NCBI GenBank assembly: GCA_045617845.1
Contig: JAZLJL010000034.1
Span: 1-64,000, forward strand
Length of the DNA: 64,000 nucleotides
Source: UBA1181 sp045617845
GTDB lineage: Bacteria; Bacteroidota; Bacteroidia; Bacteroidales; Paludibacteraceae
Direction: 5' to 3'
The notes below the pieces were generated by a model, which saw only the letters and a program-made list of their open reading frames with translations, searched no databases and was not told the DNA's origin. A program made the translations under genes and the position numbers. Shown in pieces: positions 54,389 to 64,000 of the stretch. Each line of letters opens with the position of its first letter. Position 1 is the stretch's first letter.

Positions 54389-54608
54389 CCTTAAAAATAA
54401 TACACAAAAACAATAGGAACCATAGTCACATGGAACTCTCAAAGCGCCGCGAAGGTACAAAAAAATATAATAACAAAAAGAATAAATATTTAAATCAATT
54501 CCGCACGTCCAAACGCTACACATATGATTTTCGTCAATTCGAAGAGGAACGTCCAAGAAGGATTTTATTTCATGTGACAAGAGAAGATGGTGAATCTAAA
54601 CATTTTTG

Positions 54609-54616
54609 TACTTTTG
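54609..54616 (+). promoter_or_regulatory. -7 element upstream of the foldback element
   Basis: TACTTTTG matches TAnnTTTG. It lies 7 bp before the MITE-like element; a transcript from it would cross the foldback before reaching the gene at 54827. The stretch 54389-54608 holds no other gene. Confidence 0.5.
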
Positions 54617-54622
54617 TGGCTA

Positions 54623-54799
54623 AGAAGCTGTTTAAATTTTTTTATTGGAGATTTTCATGAGAGACTTTTTAGGATATTTTGATTATTTCCGATAGGAGCA
54701 ATGGGGTTCCATTGTGACTGAGGAAATGATTAAAATAGACAAAAAGTATCCATAAAAAGCCCAATAAGAAACTTTTTCGTAAATTTTTAAACAGCTTCT
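54623..54799. mobile_element. MITE-like foldback element, 177 bp
   Basis: Perfect 14-bp terminal inverted repeats AGAAGCTGTTTAAA (54623-54636) and their complement (54786-54799). The inner halves also pair imperfectly: ACTTTTT, then TATTTTGATTATTTCC with TATTTTAATCATTTCC, and a perfect CAATGG/CCATTG hairpin at the centre (54699-54714). There is no open frame, and no clear target duplication was seen. Size, symmetry and ends fit a miniature inverted-repeat transposable element mobilised in trans. It ends 27 bp before a surface-protein gene. Confidence 0.75.
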
Positions 54800-54826
54800 A
54801 AATATCACATAGTAAAAAAAACGAAT

Positions 54827-57397
54827 ATGAGAGAGAACATATTATCATTGCTTTTGTTAGTCGCATCCATTGGCTGGACGTCAGCCCAAAACTACCTTTC
54901 ATTCACCGCGGAAGAAGCGGGAGCGACCATCGGCATAGAGAACATTGGCGACACGAAACCCGACATAGAATACTCCACAGACAAATCCAAATGGAAGAAG
55001 TTGACAGGAGACAAACCTTACACATTCAAGGGCAGCAGAGAAAAAATATACGTTAGGGGCAACAACAACGCAGGATTTTCCCAAGCGGACGGGAAAGCCT
55101 ACACACGATTTGTCATGACGGGATCAATCTCAGCGGCAGGAAATGTAATGAGTTTATTGTCAAACGATTTAAGCGAGACCAACATTCCATGCGATTATTG
55201 TTTCAACCGTCTCTTCATGGGATGCGGAAGCCTCAGCCATGCGCCGGAACTACCAGCCACCCAATTGACGAAAGGTTGTTACTCCGAGATGTTCAAAGGC
55301 TGTGAGAAACTCACCCAACCAGTCAACCTTCCGGCGACCGAATTGTCCGAGAATTGCTACTACGGCATGTTCCACGGATGCGTCAATCTCTTGCAGGCTC
55401 CACAACTTCCCGCGAAGAAGGCGGAGAAGTCCTGTTACGAGAACATGTTCTACGGATGCGTCAGCCTCACAAAAGCGCCCAATCTGCCTGCCACACAATT
55501 GGCGGAGAACTGTTATGCGTTGATGTTCAGGAAATGCGGCAACCTCGTCCAAGCACCCGAATTGCCCGCCAAAGAGTTGGCACCCCAATGTTATTCAAGG
55601 ATGTTCGACCAATGCGGTAAAATCAACCTCATCAAAGTCCAATTCACAGAATGGGGCGACGGGGGCGTAGACGGCAAAAGGACCACCGTATGGCTCCAAG
55701 ACGTGGCAAAGGAAGGCACGTTCATCAGTCCGAGCAAGCTCATGGCGAAATTCGGGACAAGCGCCATACCGGAAGGTTGGGAAGTGATCCATGAAGACCA
55801 ACAAAAGGCCGCGCACGACTTCCTATGCTTCACGACAACCAAGGCGGACGCCTTCATCGGAATGAGCAGTTTCGGGGGAAGCGAACCCAACATACAGTTC
55901 TCGACGGACGGAGAGACATGGAAGGACGTGAAAATGGGCGACACGATCCCGATGAATTTCATCGGGGACAAAATATACTTCAAAGGGAACAACCCCAAAG
56001 GATTCAACCAGACGAACAACAACCAAGACGTCAGATTCTTCATGGAAGGAGCCATCAAGGCGAGCGGAAACGTCATGAGCCTCATCAACGGGAAGGGAGA
56101 CATCCAACACATACCCGCAGGCGTCGGTTGCTTCGCATCCCTATTCAAGAACTGCGACGCGCTCATCCAAGCGCCGGAATTGCCAGCCACCACCCTAGGA
56201 GAAGCTTGTTACCAAGAGATGTTCTATGGATGCGGCAACCTCACAAGCGCACCCAAACTGCCAGCCACGAAGATGAAAGCTGACTGCTACGACGGCATGT
56301 TCTCCAACTGCAAGAAACTGACAGAAGCGCCGGAATTGCCAGCCACAGAACTGGCTAGGAACTGCTACAACAAAATGTTCTCCAACTGCAAGGCGCTCAT
56401 CCAAGCCCCCATGCTAAAGGCAACCGTATTGGAGGAAGGATGTTACCAATACATGTTCTGCAACTGCGACAACGAGAAATTCCAAGCGCCGAAACTTCCT
56501 GCGAAACGCACCGCACCGATGTGCTACCAATTCATGTTCGCCGGTTGCACCAACTTGAAGCAGGCGCCACAACTTCCAGCGGACTCACTGGCAAAAGCAT
56601 GCTACGAAGGCATGTTCCAAAACTGCGGAAAGATGTCCACCGCCCCTGAGTTACCCGCCATGGACCTAGCAAAAGAATGCTACTACGCCATGTTCGTCAA
56701 CTGTAAAGCGCTCACACGAGCTCCCAAACTGAACGCGACCGTCATGGCGAAACGCTGTTACGCGTCGATGTTCGAAGACTGCGCCAACTTGACCGACGCC
56801 GGATCGCTTCCGTCCACCAAATTAGCGGAGTCTTGCTACGAACTAATGTTCAAAGGCTGCAAGAAACTCACGTCTGCACCCGAACTACCAGCCGACACGC
56901 TTGCGGACGGATGCTACCAATCCATGTTCGCCGAGTGCCAAGCGCTTTCCAAGACGCCAAGCCTACCAGCCACCAAACTAAGCGATTTCTGCTACAAGAA
57001 CATGTTCAAAAGTTGCGTCAACCTCAGCCAAGCATGCGATCTTCCCGCACAGACACTCGCCATCAGCTGCTACGAATCAATGTTCGCCAACTGCGGGAAA
57101 CTCACGAAAGCCCCTACCCTTTCCGGCACGACACTCAAAGAGAACTGCTACAAGGATATGTTCTTCCATTGCGGCAGCCTCAACTACATAAAAATCAGTT
57201 CCAAGACTTGGAGCGACAAAAAGGGAGGAAAGACCTTCATGAACAACTGGGTCGAAGGCGTCGCCAAACAAGGCACCTTCGTTTGCCCGACACAAACAAT
57301 CAAAGAGTACTCAGTAAACAGAGTGCCGAAAGGTTGGAAAGTACAAATGGAAGGAACCACCAAGTCGAACAACGTGAAGACAAACAAGAAAAAATAA
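54827..57397 (+). CDS. Secreted CYxxMF-repeat (BspA-related leucine-rich) surface protein
   Basis: 856 aa. Signal peptide ends WTSAQ. Two head modules of ~85 aa (LSFTAEEAGATIGI and LCFTTTKADAFIGM) each lead into CF-type capping repeats, then into 26-residue repeats of the form CYxxMFxxCxxLxxAPxLPA: 5 in the first block, 13 in the second. The Cys, Met-Phe and Pro-Ala positions are strict. A tail ends KSNNVKTNKKK with no sorting domain. Such repeats occur in Bacteroidales surface proteins related to BspA, which bind host proteins; the role here is inferred. Its neighbour at 57664 shares the head module. Confidence 0.85.
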   Translation: MRENILSLLLLVASIGWTSAQNYLSFTAEEAGATIGIENIGDTKPDIEYSTDKSKWKKLTGDKPYTFKGSREKIYVRGNNNAGFSQADGKAYTRFVMTGSISAAGNVMSLLSNDLSETNIPCDYCFNRLFMGCGSLSHAPELPATQLTKGCYSEMFKGCEKLTQPVNLPATELSENCYYGMFHGCVNLLQAPQLPAKKAEKSCYENMFYGCVSLTKAPNLPATQLAENCYALMFRKCGNLVQAPELPAKELAPQCYSRMFDQCGKINLIKVQFTEWGDGGVDGKRTTVWLQDVAKEGTFISPSKLMAKFGTSAIPEGWEVIHEDQQKAAHDFLCFTTTKADAFIGMSSFGGSEPNIQFSTDGETWKDVKMGDTIPMNFIGDKIYFKGNNPKGFNQTNNNQDVRFFMEGAIKASGNVMSLINGKGDIQHIPAGVGCFASLFKNCDALIQAPELPATTLGEACYQEMFYGCGNLTSAPKLPATKMKADCYDGMFSNCKKLTEAPELPATELARNCYNKMFSNCKALIQAPMLKATVLEEGCYQYMFCNCDNEKFQAPKLPAKRTAPMCYQFMFAGCTNLKQAPQLPADSLAKACYEGMFQNCGKMSTAPELPAMDLAKECYYAMFVNCKALTRAPKLNATVMAKRCYASMFEDCANLTDAGSLPSTKLAESCYELMFKGCKKLTSAPELPADTLADGCYQSMFAECQALSKTPSLPATKLSDFCYKNMFKSCVNLSQACDLPAQTLAISCYESMFANCGKLTKAPTLSGTTLKENCYKDMFFHCGSLNYIKISSKTWSDKKGGKTFMNNWVEGVAKQGTFVCPTQTIKEYSVNRVPKGWKVQMEGTTKSNNVKTNKKK

Positions 57398-57565
57398 AAG
57401 AGGAATACTTTCGATTGAAAAAAGTCAAAATAGGACATCTCGCCGGACATTTCGTTGACATTAGCCCTAAAAAAAATATCAAGCGAGGCTAAAGAACACG
57501 GGAAATATTTATTAGTCCCTAAATACATTTTATAAAAAAAAGAACGAAGACATAAAAAAAAGAAG

Positions 57566-57573
57566 TAATTTTG
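57566..57573 (+). promoter_or_regulatory. -7 element of the 2092-aa protein gene
   Basis: TAATTTTG matches TAnnTTTG, 90 bp before the ATG at 57664. Confidence 0.5.
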
Positions 57574-57663
57574 CGCCGAATTTAAACGAGGGGATGGAAT
57601 TTTTCCACAAAAAAGATTCCGATTTGATATGTCATTGGTGATAAAAGCACTTATTTTGTACAA

Positions 57664-60600
57664 ATGCGATTAAAATTTATTCTGCTATGGGTCATTCTTT
57701 TATCAACCGTAGAGATGGCCTACACGCAAAAACAGCTCAAAATCACAGCTGAAAGGAAGGGAGCCACAATCAGTTACGTCAGTACAGTGAAAGACGGAAT
57801 CGACATCCAATATTCAATGGATGACGGCGAATCATGGTTCGAATGGGAAGAAGACAATCCTATTTATTTTGAAGAGGGAGACACCTTTTGGGTAAAAGGA
57901 ATTAATGAAGCGGGGCTTTCCCAAAGCGCTGAGCAATACGTTCATTTCAACATATCAGGAGAGATCCACATGAGCGGAAGCGTCATGTCCCTCATCGACG
58001 GGGACGGCACCTCCACGACCATTCCGAACGAATATTGTTTCTACAAACTATTCCAAAACTGCACGGACCTGAAGCAAGCGCCAGAATTGACGGCCACCAC
58101 ACTGAAGGCAAGTTGCTACCAAAGCATGTTCGAAGGGTGTGAACTTTTGGAGGTCGCTCCGGAATTGCCAGCCAACACACTTGAAGACTCCTGTTATGCG
58201 TACATGTTCAAGGAATGTAAATCCATCAAACACATAAAAGTAGGCTTCACTTCTTTCGGAGAGGAAGGAAACGAGACGAAGGAATGGATGAAAGACGTTG
58301 AAGGCAATGGAGAAATACATTTCCCCTGCAACGCCACCTTAGTGAGCAAAGGGGTATCCTCCGTTCCGGAAGGATTTGCCATCATAGATAGGCCCATCGT
58401 AATTTACCAAAGTCCTGACTCAATCGAATTGCACAAGGATACAATCAAATGCGGGGAAACACCAATCGACACGTTCCCGATGGAGATAACCATTCACGGA
58501 GAAGGAATCATCAGCCAATTCAAGGATTGGGCACCTATGTTATCTCTTTTGGACGAACCAGGCGTCTATATCTATACAGCTGAATACGACACCTTCGTAG
58601 TAAGGGATTCCACCATCAGTCCTTGCGCCACAATAGACGGAGAGAACATAGGCTTCACGAAAGATACGGTTTGGGCAGACACCATCATCAATGCAACCGG
58701 ACAGGATACTATCGTCCGCTACTCCGTTATCATTCAAGAAGCGCAGGACACGGTTATCAAGGAATTCGCTTGTGACCACTATTCCTGGAACGGGAAGCTC
58801 TTCGAGGAAAGCGCCGTAGACACCATATATTTGAAGAGTACAGGAGGATGCGATTCACTGGTCATCCTCGACCTAACCATTCTCCACGGCGAGGAAACAG
58901 ACTCGTCCATCACAGCCACCGAATCCTTCAAGTGGAGAGACTCCACCTTCACGGAAGAGGCGGAATGGGACGATACCTTACAGACCATCCATGGCTGCGA
59001 CAGCGTCATCCATTACCATCTAACGATACTTCCGTATGAAAGGAAAGACTCCATCGTCTACGCATGCGATTCCTTCATCGTGGGAGGAACCGTCTATAAG
59101 GAAGAGAGCGAATGGACAGACACGACACATTCGGAAGGACTTCCCGACACCATCATTTCCTATCACGTAACCATCCACTCCTCCTTCGAGAAGGATTCCT
59201 CCATAACCGCACTTAACGAATTCACCTGGAGAGACACAACCTACAGGATCAGCACAAAATGGGACGATACGCTGCAAACCATCCATGGTTGCGACAGCAT
59301 CATACACTATCGTCTCTACGTCCAGACTTACATCGAGAAGGATTCCATCCTAACCGGGTGCGGCTCATACACCTTCAAAGGACGGACCTTCCTAAAAAGC
59401 ATAGAGTGGAACGACACAATCGTCTGCATCATCGGCAACGACTCCATCGTACACTACCAACTCAACATCCACCCTATCACGGGAAAGGACACATTCATTT
59501 CCGCCGTAGGAAGCCATTTTTGGGGAGGCAACACCTTCACGGACGATAGTGACTGGGACGACACACTCACCTCCATCTATGGATGCGACAGTATCATCCA
59601 CTACCATCTCACCATCTTGCATACCGAATTGGAGAAGCTGCTATGTTTCACGGCGGAAGAGGCGGGATCGTCCATAATGATAAAAGGCTCCTCCAAGTAC
59701 CATCCTGAAATTCTTTACTCCACGGACGAAGGCCTCACATGGGAAGAAATCGGAGAGGACTCTTTGATTCTGGAGAACATAGGAGACAAAGTCTATTTCA
59801 AAGGAGTAAACCCCGAAGGATTCACCAGTTCGCAAAACGAATACATATCATTCCACATGACCGGACTGATATCCGCCAGCGGAAGCGTCATGAGCCTACT
59901 CGACGGAGAAGGCAACTCAACCTCCATTCCAAGTTCCAACTGCTTCTATCGTCTCTTCAGCGGATGCTCAAGCCTTGTCAATTCGCCGAGACTTCCAGCC
60001 ACAACCCTCACCAAGGACTGTTATAAAAACATGTTCGAAGGTTGCGGAATAAAAGAGGCGCCGCAACTTCCCGCCACAACATTGGAGGAAGGCTGCTACG
60101 AAAACATGTTCTTTAACTGCGGCAAACTCTCCCAAGCACCAATTCTCCCAGCCATGGAAATGGCGCAAAGATGTTACTCCGGCATGTTCTCCAATTGTGG
60201 TCAACTCAAGAAAGCGCCCGAACTACCAGCGACCCTCTTAGCGAGGGATTGTTACCTAGCCATGTTCGAACAAACCGGACTCGAAGCGGCGCCGCAATTG
60301 CCAAGCGAAACTCTCGAAGAGAGATGTTACTCGAACATGTTCTACAAGTGCGCATCCCTAAAAGAAGCGCCGAATCTTCCCGCCACGAAACTAGCGGAAA
60401 GATGCTATTGCGGTATGTTCTCCAACTGCATCAGCCTCACACAGGCACCCGAACTTCCGGCGAAAGTGATGGACAAAGAGTGTTACTTCCTCATGTTCGC
60501 CTTCTGCTCCAGCCTGACACAATCACCAGAATTGCCGGCCGCCGTACTAGATAGTGGCTGCTATCACGAGATGTTCCTCAGTTGCGAACGTCTCAAAGAA

Positions 60601-63600
60601 GCGCCGGTACTCACCGCCACCAATCTCAAACCAGAATGTTACAAAGGTATGTTCAGGGAGTGCCACTCCCTAGTAGAAGCGCCATACCTGCCGGCGACCG
60701 TCCTAGACTCCGCTTGCTACAGCGAGATGTTCAACGGATGCATCAACCTCTCCACCATCAAAGTGGGATGTCTCTCCCTGGAGAATGAGTTCAACGCCAC
60801 CACCAACTGGGTGAAAAACATCACCGGCAACGGAACATTCTATTTCCCTTGCGGCTCCACCTACGAGAAAAAAGGCATCTCAGAAGTCCCGAATAAGTTC
60901 AATATCGTGGCGGGACCTATCGTCGTATTCTACGACTCTAACGGGAAGGAACTTTCCAGGGATACCATTTCTTGCGGGACCGCGCCAAGATTCACTGGTA
61001 TACTACCCGCAAAAGAGGCGAATGAACATTTCTTGTTCCAATTTAAAGGATGGGAACCGACGCCTAAAGTCTTGACGGAACAAGGCACATACACCTTTAC
61101 GGCAGCCTACGATTCCATCATGCTCTGCGACTCTACCATCCACTCCTGCTACTCCTATTCATGGCACGGGCAGAACTTCATGAAAAGTTCGGAATGGACC
61201 GACACGACCCACCATGCGGAAGGCGGAGACTCCATCATCCACTACCATCTTTTCATCCACTACACCATGGTCAGCGACTCAGTCATCAATTCATGCGACC
61301 CGATTACATGGAGAGGAAAGACTTTCTCGGAAAGCGCCTCATGGAACGACACGCTACTAACCGCTTTCGGCTGCGACAGCATCATACGCTATAAACTAAC
61401 CATCGGCGTGAAAGAGTTGACGGAAAACATCTACCACGGATGCGGGTCCTTCTCCTTGGATGGACAAACCTATACGGAAAGCACATCGTGGGACGACACC
61501 ATACCATCCACAGAAGACTGCGGCTCCATTATAAGGAATAGCATATTCATCCATCACGACAGTGTGAGGGACTCGTCCATCTTCGTCTGCGACTCCTTCC
61601 TTCACGAAGGGAAAACATTTAGGGAAGACACTGAATGGAGCGACACACTTACATCAGCCTTCGGTTGCGACAGCATTATCCGTTACCACATATTCATAGG
61701 GGACAAAGCGATTACGGACAGCTTTTTCTCCGTCTGCGAGTCATTCTCTTGGCGAGGGAAAGACTTCTTCGAAAGCGAAGAGTGGGAAGACACTGTGGCT
61801 AGCGTGTCTGGTTGCGATAGCATCATCCGTTACCATCTCACCATCCACCATGCGACAGAAAGGGATAGCGATGTTTCCGCGTGCGAATCGTTCGTTTGGA
61901 ACGGGAAAACTTTCATGGAGGACTCTGTTTGGGACGACACGCTGCAGACATCCCATGGTTGCGACAGCATCATCCATTACCATCTCGCCATCCTACATGG
62001 CAAGGTAAAAGATAGTACGATCTATGCATGCGACCAATTCATCCTTGACGGAGAAACGCTCTTAGAAGACTCGGAATGGGACAACTCATTCACTGCCGTC
62101 AATGGTTGCGACAGCGTCGTCCACTACCACCTCGTCATCCGGCATAGCACCGAAAGGGATTCCTTCATCTTCGCATGCGATTCGTTTTCCGTCAATGGCA
62201 AACCTCTCAAAGAAGACAAACAATGGGACGACACACTTATGGGCGTCCTCGGTTGCGACAGCATCATCCACTACCACCTCACCATCAAGAGCACTACGTT
62301 CGACGACAGTATAATCTCCGCTTGCGAATCGTTCGTATGGAAAGGTGAAACATTCAGCGACGACGCCGTGTGGAACGACACGCTCATCTCCGCCAACGGT
62401 TGCGACAGCATCATCCGATACCGTCTCTCCGTCCACCACAAGGCGGAAACGGACTCCACCATCTTCTCCTGCGTATCCTTTAAGGTGGGTGACATCGAAT
62501 ACACAGACAATGCGGAATGGGACGACACACTGGCGACCATTCATGGCTGCGACAGCATCATCCATTACCACCTCACCATCGGCAATGAGGAATTCAAGGA
62601 TTCGTCCATCATAGGATGCGACTCCGTCCTGTGGGAAGGAAAAGTAATCAAGGATAATGCCGAATGGGAAGACACCCTCACGACCTTGCAGGGATGCAAC
62701 AGCATCACCCGCTACCACCTAACCATCCTCCACAAGACCGAGATGGACTCCTCCATCTTCGCATGCGGATCTTTCCTCAAAGATGGGCTCGTCATCACGG
62801 AAGACACGGTCTGGAGCGATACGTTACAAAGCGCGCAAGGCTGCGACAGCATCATACGATACAGCCTCTCAATAGGCAAGGAAGCGATAGAGGACAGTTT
62901 CATATATGCCTGCGAGTCATTCGCATGGGAAGGCACCACCATCACATACGACACGGAATGGAACGACACACTAGCGACTCTCCAAGGGTGTGACAGCATC
63001 ATACGATACCACCTGACCATCCTTCACGGGTCAGAGTCGGACTCATTCATATCGGTCATGGACACCTTCGAATGGAGGGGAATCAAAATGACCGAAAGCG
63101 GGGATTGGGACGACACCCTATCCAACAGCTTAGGATGCGACAGCGTCGTCCATTACCATCTCACCATCCGCCTCTCTCCTAGAATCGGGCAATTCTCCAT
63201 TTCGGACAATCTCCTACTAGGAAACGCCAATGAATGGATTGACATCAATTATGAATTATCGGAAGGGGAACCGATCGTCTATGAATTCGTCGACAACGGA
63301 GCCATCATCTGCAAAGATTCTGTTCATGGAATAGGATCCGCCGCGCTGCATATCCCCCAAACGCTTCGTCCGGGCGAATACCAAGCCACCCTTGTCCTCC
63401 ATGACAGGTTTGGCGAATCGGCACAACAGACTTTCGCTTACAACATCTACATGGAAGACGACCCGACTGACAGTTACTACCAAAAGAGGTGGAACGACGT
63501 CGTCATCTGCCGCAACGAAGGCAACCGTTTCACTGGCTTCCAATGGTACAAGGACAGGCAAATCATCGAAGGCGCCACCCAGCAATATTACTGCGACCTC

Positions 63601-63942
63601 GACGGGCTAGACGGGGAATACATGGTACAAGTAACCAACCAAAACGGGGAAAGGTTCTTCATAGAACCGCACCACTTCGACTTCGAATCAGCCAGCTATT
63701 CGATTTCAGCAACCCCTAACCCAGCCAACAGACACGAAAACTTCACCGTGACAATAGAGGGTGTCGTAGAGGACGAATTGGCAAACGCATGCGTCATCAT
63801 TTACAACGCCAACGGAGTGGTGAAACAAAAGTTGAAAGAAGTGAAGAAAGAGAACACGATGCAACTCTCCGCCGGTGAATACGTAATCGTACTCACCGTA
63901 GACAACGGGAAAAACGCAAGCTGTAAAGTAATAGTAAAATAA
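57664..63942 (+). CDS. Giant modular surface protein with T9SS sorting domain
   Basis: 2092 aa. Signal ends MAYTQ. Two rounds of one architecture follow: a head module (KITAERKGATISY; later LCFTAEEAGSSIMI), CYxxMF repeats (2, then 10), a Listeria-Bacteroides-type repeat (VFYDSNGKELSRDTISCG ending FQFKGWEP), and a block of ~48-residue modules, 7 in round one and 14 in round two, of pattern ACxSFxWxGK, WDDTL, GCDSIIHYHLTI. Each module has two Cys. The C terminus (~2005-2092) is a type A sorting domain (ATPNPANRHENFTVTI, LSAGEYVIVLTVDNG). An extended, Cys-stabilised surface stalk with repeat-based ends is likely; binding target unknown. Confidence 0.88.
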   Translation: MRLKFILLWVILLSTVEMAYTQKQLKITAERKGATISYVSTVKDGIDIQYSMDDGESWFEWEEDNPIYFEEGDTFWVKGINEAGLSQSAEQYVHFNISGEIHMSGSVMSLIDGDGTSTTIPNEYCFYKLFQNCTDLKQAPELTATTLKASCYQSMFEGCELLEVAPELPANTLEDSCYAYMFKECKSIKHIKVGFTSFGEEGNETKEWMKDVEGNGEIHFPCNATLVSKGVSSVPEGFAIIDRPIVIYQSPDSIELHKDTIKCGETPIDTFPMEITIHGEGIISQFKDWAPMLSLLDEPGVYIYTAEYDTFVVRDSTISPCATIDGENIGFTKDTVWADTIINATGQDTIVRYSVIIQEAQDTVIKEFACDHYSWNGKLFEESAVDTIYLKSTGGCDSLVILDLTILHGEETDSSITATESFKWRDSTFTEEAEWDDTLQTIHGCDSVIHYHLTILPYERKDSIVYACDSFIVGGTVYKEESEWTDTTHSEGLPDTIISYHVTIHSSFEKDSSITALNEFTWRDTTYRISTKWDDTLQTIHGCDSIIHYRLYVQTYIEKDSILTGCGSYTFKGRTFLKSIEWNDTIVCIIGNDSIVHYQLNIHPITGKDTFISAVGSHFWGGNTFTDDSDWDDTLTSIYGCDSIIHYHLTILHTELEKLLCFTAEEAGSSIMIKGSSKYHPEILYSTDEGLTWEEIGEDSLILENIGDKVYFKGVNPEGFTSSQNEYISFHMTGLISASGSVMSLLDGEGNSTSIPSSNCFYRLFSGCSSLVNSPRLPATTLTKDCYKNMFEGCGIKEAPQLPATTLEEGCYENMFFNCGKLSQAPILPAMEMAQRCYSGMFSNCGQLKKAPELPATLLARDCYLAMFEQTGLEAAPQLPSETLEERCYSNMFYKCASLKEAPNLPATKLAERCYCGMFSNCISLTQAPELPAKVMDKECYFLMFAFCSSLTQSPELPAAVLDSGCYHEMFLSCERLKEAPVLTATNLKPECYKGMFRECHSLVEAPYLPATVLDSACYSEMFNGCINLSTIKVGCLSLENEFNATTNWVKNITGNGTFYFPCGSTYEKKGISEVPNKFNIVAGPIVVFYDSNGKELSRDTISCGTAPRFTGILPAKEANEHFLFQFKGWEPTPKVLTEQGTYTFTAAYDSIMLCDSTIHSCYSYSWHGQNFMKSSEWTDTTHHAEGGDSIIHYHLFIHYTMVSDSVINSCDPITWRGKTFSESASWNDTLLTAFGCDSIIRYKLTIGVKELTENIYHGCGSFSLDGQTYTESTSWDDTIPSTEDCGSIIRNSIFIHHDSVRDSSIFVCDSFLHEGKTFREDTEWSDTLTSAFGCDSIIRYHIFIGDKAITDSFFSVCESFSWRGKDFFESEEWEDTVASVSGCDSIIRYHLTIHHATERDSDVSACESFVWNGKTFMEDSVWDDTLQTSHGCDSIIHYHLAILHGKVKDSTIYACDQFILDGETLLEDSEWDNSFTAVNGCDSVVHYHLVIRHSTERDSFIFACDSFSVNGKPLKEDKQWDDTLMGVLGCDSIIHYHLTIKSTTFDDSIISACESFVWKGETFSDDAVWNDTLISANGCDSIIRYRLSVHHKAETDSTIFSCVSFKVGDIEYTDNAEWDDTLATIHGCDSIIHYHLTIGNEEFKDSSIIGCDSVLWEGKVIKDNAEWEDTLTTLQGCNSITRYHLTILHKTEMDSSIFACGSFLKDGLVITEDTVWSDTLQSAQGCDSIIRYSLSIGKEAIEDSFIYACESFAWEGTTITYDTEWNDTLATLQGCDSIIRYHLTILHGSESDSFISVMDTFEWRGIKMTESGDWDDTLSNSLGCDSVVHYHLTIRLSPRIGQFSISDNLLLGNANEWIDINYELSEGEPIVYEFVDNGAIICKDSVHGIGSAALHIPQTLRPGEYQATLVLHDRFGESAQQTFAYNIYMEDDPTDSYYQKRWNDVVICRNEGNRFTGFQWYKDRQIIEGATQQYYCDLDGLDGEYMVQVTNQNGERFFIEPHHFDFESASYSISATPNPANRHENFTVTIEGVVEDELANACVIIYNANGVVKQKLKEVKKENTMQLSAGEYVIVLTVDNGKNASCKVIVK

Positions 63943-63950
63943 AAAAGGAT

Positions 63951-64000
63951 ATGAAGAATATAATCTCAGTCGTCCTAAACATATTGGTCCTTTCATGTTG
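63951..64000 (+). CDS. Start of a lipoprotein gene, cut by the window end
   Basis: ATG at 63951 opens MKNIISVVLNILVLSC, a type II signal peptide with lipobox LVLSC, 8 bp after the stop of the 2092-aa protein gene. The short gap suggests co-transcription. The rest lies outside the window. Confidence 0.6.
   Translation, partial: MKNIISVVLNILVLSC

Noticed and set aside
54430..54660. 76-codon + frame upstream of the MITE
   Set aside because: Lys/Asn/Tyr-rich from A+T content, crosses the -7 element and the MITE end, and has no domain.

Overview
The window comes from a Bacteroidota (Bacteroidales-type) chromosome. The promoters fit the TAnnTTTG -7 element of that phylum (in one case TTTG-N19-TAttTTTG), Shine-Dalgarno sequences are largely absent, lipoproteins are abundant, and families typical of the phylum occur throughout (DUF4294, HU-CCDC81/SPOR, DUF4419, DUF4105, Fibrobacter-major-paralogous domain, BspA-type leucine-rich repeats, type IX secretion C-terminal domains). 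No rRNA or tRNA gene was recognised.

Layout. 1-1807: the trailer end of a CRISPR array with 27 intact 30-bp repeats and one degenerate repeat; no cas gene is in view and the leader must lie to the left. 2015-8375: an operon of three lipoproteins (VCBS-like, DUF3160, CapA-like), an MFS exporter and a TonB-C-domain protein. 8433-14589: a small HExxH membrane protein with DUF4294, a pair made of an outer-membrane protein and a helix-hairpin-helix/barrel protein, a Fib_succ-type lipoprotein, and a DMP19-like plus HU/SPOR pair. 14590-14942: a noncoding stretch with DnaA-box-like 9-mers spaced exactly 11 bp apart.

14943-34037 is mostly housekeeping: rsmI, an AI-2E transporter/prmC/recX/CPBP-protease operon, folE with a SPOR protein, menE, two DUF4419 paralogues (one broken by an in-frame TGA), gapA, two overlapping micro-lipoproteins of 32 and 42 aa, DUF4105, an almost stand-alone sorting-domain protein, thioesterase/DUF721/recF, and phoH/purC. 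34140-35899 is a tandem duplication of a lipoprotein gene with its own promoter and leader.

37349-49622 is a surface-protein region. It holds an M60-type metalloprotease and a metzincin-type metalloprotease, each flanked by the same ~200-aa BspA-like module and ending in the same C-terminal motif, a remnant of a third such gene, a DUF4832-like glycosidase-like protein with a sorting domain, and small secreted or membrane proteins between structured RNA hairpins. After a transporter, hisS, a DUF4197 protein and an acyltransferase, the window ends in a second surface region (54623-64000): a foldback MITE-like element, an 856-aa CYxxMF-repeat protein, a 2092-aa protein with two rounds of head/CYxxMF/Cys-module architecture and a type IX sorting domain, and the start of a lipoprotein gene.

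The most notable points are the modular surface proteins that seem to grow by duplication, the DnaA-box-like array, the micro-lipoprotein pair, the nonsense-split DUF4419 gene, the acidic tryptophan-hexad protein, and the MITE placed in front of a surface-protein gene.
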